Shown: piece by piece, positions 6,101 through 9,185 of the stretch
Position numbering within the stretch: position 1 is the stretch's first letter
How the letters are laid out: each line of letters opens with the position of its first letter
From: Planctomycetota bacterium
GTDB lineage: Bacteria > Planctomycetota > Phycisphaerae > UBA1845
Direction of reading: 5' to 3'
Assembly (NCBI GenBank): GCA_022561255.1
Contig: JADFRO010000099.1
Span: forward strand, 1-9,185
DNA: 9,185 nt
Made by a program: the position numbers and the translations under genes
Notes under the pieces: model-generated
What the model saw: the letters and a program-made list of their open reading frames with translations, nothing else
Databases searched by the model: none
Told to the model about the DNA's origin: nothing

Positions 6101-6541
6101 ATGAAGTTGAGTAACATTTTCCGCGTTGTGAGCCGACGACGGGATGCGAATCGTTCACGGGCGGCAGCCGTTGTGGAGTTTGCGGTGGTTCTGCCGTTGT
6201 TGCTGACGATCCTCTTTGGGATCATTGAGTACGGCTGGGTTTTCATGGTTCGTCAGACGCTGCAGACGGCCGCGCGCGAGGGATGTCGCATCGCCGTGCT
6301 CCAAACCTCGACGGATCCCTACACGGCCGTTACCAACCGTGTTAACCAGGTCATGGCTCCTACCGGACTGTCCTATACGGTTGCGATGACGCACGCCTCG
6401 GCGGCGGACCCGGTGGAAGTGGTCGAGGTGTCGGTCCCTTACAACGACGTATCACTGATGGGTGGTTTCTTCGGTACGCACGACTACGATTTGGCAGGGA
6501 CGTGCAGCATGCGTAAAGAAGGGATGGCTGGCGCGGGTTAA
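6101..6541 (+). CDS. tadE: TadE-like minor pseudopilin
   Basis: This 146-residue protein has a basic N-terminus (about 1-20), AAAVVEFAVVLP at 21-32 with the TadE-type glutamate E26 and phenylalanine, and a membrane helix at about 27-47 (VVLPLLLTILFGIIEYGW). A mostly beta-rich outer domain follows, with cysteines at 62 and 135. TadE proteins are pseudopilins cleaved by the same peptidase as Flp and needed for pilus assembly. The residue before the expected cut site is alanine where glycine is common. The start has a good site, GGGGGA at 6087-6092, lying inside the end of cpaA, so the two genes are probably translated from one message. No TadF or TadG partner is seen next to it. Confidence 0.87.
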   Translation: MKLSNIFRVVSRRRDANRSRAAAVVEFAVVLPLLLTILFGIIEYGWVFMVRQTLQTAAREGCRIAVLQTSTDPYTAVTNRVNQVMAPTGLSYTVAMTHASAADPVEVVEVSVPYNDVSLMGGFFGTHDYDLAGTCSMRKEGMAGAG

Positions 6542-6572
6542 CGTCCGGTCGTGATCGCCCTAGGAGTTGTCG

Positions 6573-6596
6573 GGCCGCGGCCGAGAGGTCGCGGCC
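6573..6596 (+). terminator. Strong hairpin after tadE, possible terminator or processing stem
   Basis: GGCCGCGGCC (6573-6582) pairs with GGTCGCGGCC (6587-6596) over ten pairs, one of them G-U, capped by the GNRA-type tetraloop GAGA. It starts 32 bases after the tadE stop. The sequence that follows (GCCCTCATTT) is only weakly T-rich, so full termination is uncertain; partial termination or mRNA 3'-end protection is as likely. Confidence 0.5.
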
Positions 6597-6630
6597 GCCC
6601 TCATTTCCGGCCTTGGGAGCCGTAGCGAGG

Positions 6631-6671
6631 CTGGGAGCGGCGTTCGCTCTCCCCAGATCCTAAATATTTTT
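6631..6671 (+). terminator. Imperfect hairpin followed by an AT-rich tract
   Basis: CTGGG (6631-6635) pairs with CCCAG (6652-6656) and AGCG (6636-6639) with CGCT (6645-6648), with a three-base bulge and a GCGTT loop. An AT-rich stretch ending in TTTTT (6667-6671) follows after ten bases. That distance is long for a standard terminator. Together with the stem at 6573 it may form a two-step attenuator, or the AT-rich tract may be part of a promoter for cpaB. Confidence 0.3.
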
Positions 6672-6835
6672 CGCTGCGATAGGTCGAACACGCCGCAGAA
6701 CGATCCGATAAACATGCGAGTTAGGTTGGCGGCGCGACCTTTGGGCGCGCCTGTTCCGTCCCTGGACGGTGATACGCGACGGCCGCCGGTCGGTCCGATG
6801 CCGGGTTTGGAAGACAACAGAAAAGAGGACGTGGC
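6672..6835 (+). other. Leader region before cpaB
   Basis: This is the rest of a 294-base gap after tadE and has no supported gene. GGCGCG at 6731-6736 pairs with CGCGCC at 6746-6751, and the pairing continues inward through CC/GG around a TTT loop with one mismatch. GAGGA at 6825-6829 is the ribosome binding site of cpaB. I see no clear promoter boxes. Confidence 0.35.
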
Positions 6836-7828
6836 ATGAAGCAAAAAGCGATTGTTCCGTTGGTGCTCGGTCTGGCGATTGGGCTGATCGCCGTGAAGTT
6901 CGGTGTGGACGCAATCCAGCGCGCACAAGCGTCGGGCAAGGCGAAACAGACTGTCACCGTCATTCAGGCCAAGGAGGACATCGACGCCCATGCTGAAATC
7001 CGCCTGGGCATGGTGGAAGCCTTGGAGGTCGTAGAAACGGCGCTTACGCCCGCCAACGAGCGAATTTCCGACATCCAGAAACTTATCGGTCGAGTAACCC
7101 TTAAAGCAATTCCGAAGAACTCACCGGTGCTACTTTCGATGCTTTCGCCCGAAGGAACCGAGCCCGGCATTATCGGACGCATACCGCCGGGGTTCCGAGC
7201 TGTGTCTGTCAAGATCGATGAGGTCACTGGTGTGGCCTATCAGCTCAAACCGGGGGTGTGGGTCGACGTGACCGTGGTGATGGACATCAATACGGGGGGG
7301 CGCGGCGGACGTGGCCGAAAGGAGACCATTGCCGAGGTCATCCTGCAACGCGTTCAGGTTGCGGCGATCGGTTATGGGACAAGCACCGCAACCGATGGCG
7401 GAATCGCCAAGATCAAACCCGCCAAGTCGGCCACGCTGTTTGTGGCGGAGGAGGATGTCCCCCGACTGCATCTGGCCGGGACCAAGGGAAAGATCACTTT
7501 GGCGCTGCGCGGCGAGAGTGACACGAGTACGGACGGCACGGCGATTGCATACGGGGGGGAACTCGGTGGCAGAAGGAGGCCCCCGTCGACCAGCGTACCC
7601 AAGTCGTCAGAGGTGCTTAGGTACCGGCCTGAGCCCGAGCCGGAGCCGCCTTACACCGTTCTGGTCATGCATCGTTCCAGCATTGTTGGGCAGGACTCGG
7701 TTACGGAGCAGATTACGTTTGAGAATGGCCGGTCCACAAAGGTTGTGTCGATCAGTATCGGGGCGCCGACGCGCTCCGCCGCGGCGATGCGCGGTGAGAA
7801 TAAAAAGACACGCGCAACGGTACAGTAG
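6836..7828 (+). CDS. cpaB: Flp pilus assembly protein CpaB/RcpC
   Basis: This 330-residue protein is anchored by an N-terminal hydrophobic segment (about 5-20) and otherwise lies in the periplasm, where CpaB/RcpC works with the secretin to form the Tad pilus channel. Residues about 39-103 match a SAF-type domain (TVTVIQAKEDIDAHAEIR near its start, VTLKAIPKNSPVLLSML at its end). Residues 110-226 match the RcpC/CpaB core (GIIGRIPPGFRAVSVKIDEV, then LKPGVWVDV). A glycine/arginine loop (154-161) lies inside the core. A variable linker with PEPEPEPP at 265-272 leads to a C-terminal YTVLVMHR...EQITFENG element that resembles the end motif of other CpaB proteins. GAGGA lies six bases before the ATG. 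The gene is followed by cpaC after 86 bases. Confidence 0.9.
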   Translation: MKQKAIVPLVLGLAIGLIAVKFGVDAIQRAQASGKAKQTVTVIQAKEDIDAHAEIRLGMVEALEVVETALTPANERISDIQKLIGRVTLKAIPKNSPVLLSMLSPEGTEPGIIGRIPPGFRAVSVKIDEVTGVAYQLKPGVWVDVTVVMDINTGGRGGRGRKETIAEVILQRVQVAAIGYGTSTATDGGIAKIKPAKSATLFVAEEDVPRLHLAGTKGKITLALRGESDTSTDGTAIAYGGELGGRRRPPSTSVPKSSEVLRYRPEPEPEPPYTVLVMHRSSIVGQDSVTEQITFENGRSTKVVSISIGAPTRSAAAMRGENKKTRATVQ

Positions 7829-7899
7829 TCTCGGCTTGTCGCAAAAGGATAACAGTAACTAGACATCGAACGTTCGCTCGCTCCATAGGAGAGTGGGTG

Positions 7900-7905
7900 A
7901 GGAGG
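7900..7905 (+). promoter_or_regulatory. Ribosome binding site for cpaC
   Basis: AGGAGG directly abuts an ATG at 7906 but lies nine bases before the in-frame ATG at 7915, so 7915 is the better start. A second AGGAG at 7887-7891 would suit an in-frame GTG at 7897 (five-base gap), so the start is not fully settled. Confidence 0.6.
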
Positions 7906-7914
7906 ATGCAGGCC

Positions 7915-9185
7915 ATGTTGACCAGAATCATGGAAGAGCGTCGGCTGAACCCGCCACTGGGAGTGTCGTACGGATACGCATCGCGGTTGGGCATGGCGGC
8001 CCTTGCGGTAGCGGTCGTTGCGGCTGCCGTGCCGATGGCGGTTGGCCAGGACAACACCGGCGGTAAAGAGTTCCGCGCGTCCGTCGTCGATTTGACCGGT
8101 CGTCGTGAGAGCGTCACCGTTCCGCTGTATCGAAGCATTACGGTGAAGACGTCGATTGAGACGGCTCGCGCCGATGTCGTCTCGATGCAAATTGCCGACG
8201 TCCAGGTGATCAGTCCAACGGAAATTCTTATCACCGGCGAGAACTTCGGGGATACCACGGTCATTTTCGTTGGTAAGAACGGACAGCAATACGTAATGGA
8301 CGTCCACGTTGAGCTCGATCTTGCGCAGCTCAGTGAGACGCTAAAGCGGATCGATCCGCTTTCGAACGTGCATGCGACTTCGATTCGAGGCAACATCATC
8401 CTTACGGGAACGGTGAGCAGCGCCGATCGAGCCCGGCGCATGGAGGCGGTCGCCGCCCTTTACCTGCCGCCGCCGATTCCGGAGCGTGCTCCAACGATCG
8501 TGCAAAACCACCTTGACGTCGCCGGTGAGCAGCAGGTTCTTCTGAAGTGCGTCGTCGCCGAGGTCAGTCGCCGCGCCGCGCGAGAGCTCGGCGTTAACGG
8601 ATTCCTGGCGGGAGAGAATTTCCGGGATGCGTTTGTCGTGAATCAGTTGGGTGGAATCAACCCGATTAACATCGGAGCGGCTGCGAGCGCGTTGGTGACC
8701 GAAGACTTTCCCTTCCTCACAGGCGAGAGGGGGCTTGCGTTGACGTCGACGCCCACACTGTCGCTCGGGTTCCCGCGCGTGCAGATGCAACTGTTCATCA
8801 AGGCGATGGCGGAGAATTCGCTGCTACACATTCTTGCCGAGCCGAATCTTGTTGCGATTAGTGGAGAGACGGCCACCTTCCTCGCCGGTGGCGAATTCCC
8901 GATTCCAGTACCGCAGGGTAACCAGCAGGTGACCATCGAGTTCCGCGAGTTCGGCGTACGGTTGAACTTCACGCCCGTCGTTCGCGGTCAGCAGCGTATT
9001 CGGCTTCGTGTCGTCCCGGAGATTTCCGAGTTGGACTTTTCGACGGCCATTCAGATCGAAGGCTTCGTCGTTCCAGGTCTGACAACGCGCTCGGTCGAAA
9101 CGACGGTTGAAATCGGGAGCGGGCAAACGATCGCCATCGCGGGGCTGCTCAACGATCAAGCACGCGGGCTGGCGACTCGTATTCC
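7915..9185 (+). CDS. cpaC: Tad pilus outer-membrane secretin CpaC/RcpA (3' end cut off)
   Basis: This gene encodes the multimeric outer-membrane channel through which the Flp pilus leaves the cell; 423 codons are visible and the frame is still open at the window edge. A long basic N-region (1-24) precedes a signal helix (about 25-43, likely cut near AVG/QD). Residues about 56-131 fit the pilus-formation N-terminal domain (VVDLTGRRESVTVPLYRS, then GENFGDTTVIFVG). Residues about 133-180 fit a BON-like domain (IRGNIILTGTVSSADRA). The secretin core begins near 205, with LAEPNLVAISGETATFLAGG at 307-326, GEFPIPVP at 326-333, FGVRLNFTPVV at 346-356 and VEIGSGQTIAIAGLL at 398-412. The remaining C-terminal end is outside the window. 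The family call is strong. Confidence 0.93.
   Translation, partial: MLTRIMEERRLNPPLGVSYGYASRLGMAALAVAVVAAAVPMAVGQDNTGGKEFRASVVDLTGRRESVTVPLYRSITVKTSIETARADVVSMQIADVQVISPTEILITGENFGDTTVIFVGKNGQQYVMDVHVELDLAQLSETLKRIDPLSNVHATSIRGNIILTGTVSSADRARRMEAVAALYLPPPIPERAPTIVQNHLDVAGEQQVLLKCVVAEVSRRAARELGVNGFLAGENFRDAFVVNQLGGINPINIGAAASALVTEDFPFLTGERGLALTSTPTLSLGFPRVQMQLFIKAMAENSLLHILAEPNLVAISGETATFLAGGEFPIPVPQGNQQVTIEFREFGVRLNFTPVVRGQQRIRLRVVPEISELDFSTAIQIEGFVVPGLTTRSVETTVEIGSGQTIAIAGLLNDQARGLATRI

Overview
The window looks like chromosomal DNA from a planctomycete-type bacterium (Planctomycetota, perhaps a Phycisphaerae-like lineage). This rests on three things: fairly high GC, a sigma/anti-sigma/PDZ gene set of a kind I associate with that phylum, and two Flp pilins whose processing site reads G-PTA(V/T)EYA, a form I recall as common there. 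The assignment comes from family resemblance only; the window holds no rRNA or other marker gene.

Region 1 (1-2275, + strand) is a small signalling operon. It starts with the last codons of what is probably an ECF sigma factor. Next come a single-pass membrane protein with anti-sigma architecture and a secreted, very acidic protein with one PDZ domain. A strong intrinsic terminator ends the operon. The PDZ gene's Shine-Dalgarno lies in a short hairpin that could gate its translation.

Region 2 (2306-4286, - strand) is a tight two-gene unit overlapping by 8 bp. The first gene encodes a protein with the alpha-barrel repeat fold of squalene cyclases and prenyltransferases but no DXDD acid motif. 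The second encodes a DUF362 protein with a Tat-type export signal. The function is not established. It converges on region 1 and diverges from region 3.

Region 3 (4505 to the right edge, + strand) is the start of a Tad/Flp (type IVb) pilus locus: two Flp pilin paralogues, the A24 prepilin peptidase TadV/CpaA, one TadE-like pseudopilin, the periplasmic protein CpaB/RcpC, and the secretin CpaC/RcpA, which is cut by the window edge. The peptidase would process the two pilins and TadE. CpaB and the secretin would build the outer-membrane channel. The ATPases (CpaE/TadZ, CpaF/TadA) and platform proteins (TadB/TadC) are not here and probably lie downstream. The locus has unusually long non-coding gaps (434, 223, 294 and 86 nt) with several hairpins, which suggests that the pilins, the peptidase-TadE pair and the channel genes are expressed at different levels.

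I found no tRNA, rRNA, CRISPR array, insertion sequence or clear sign of recent transfer. The least explained items are the DUF362/cyclase-fold pair, the PDZ protein beside the anti-sigma factor, and the long structured leader before the second pilin.
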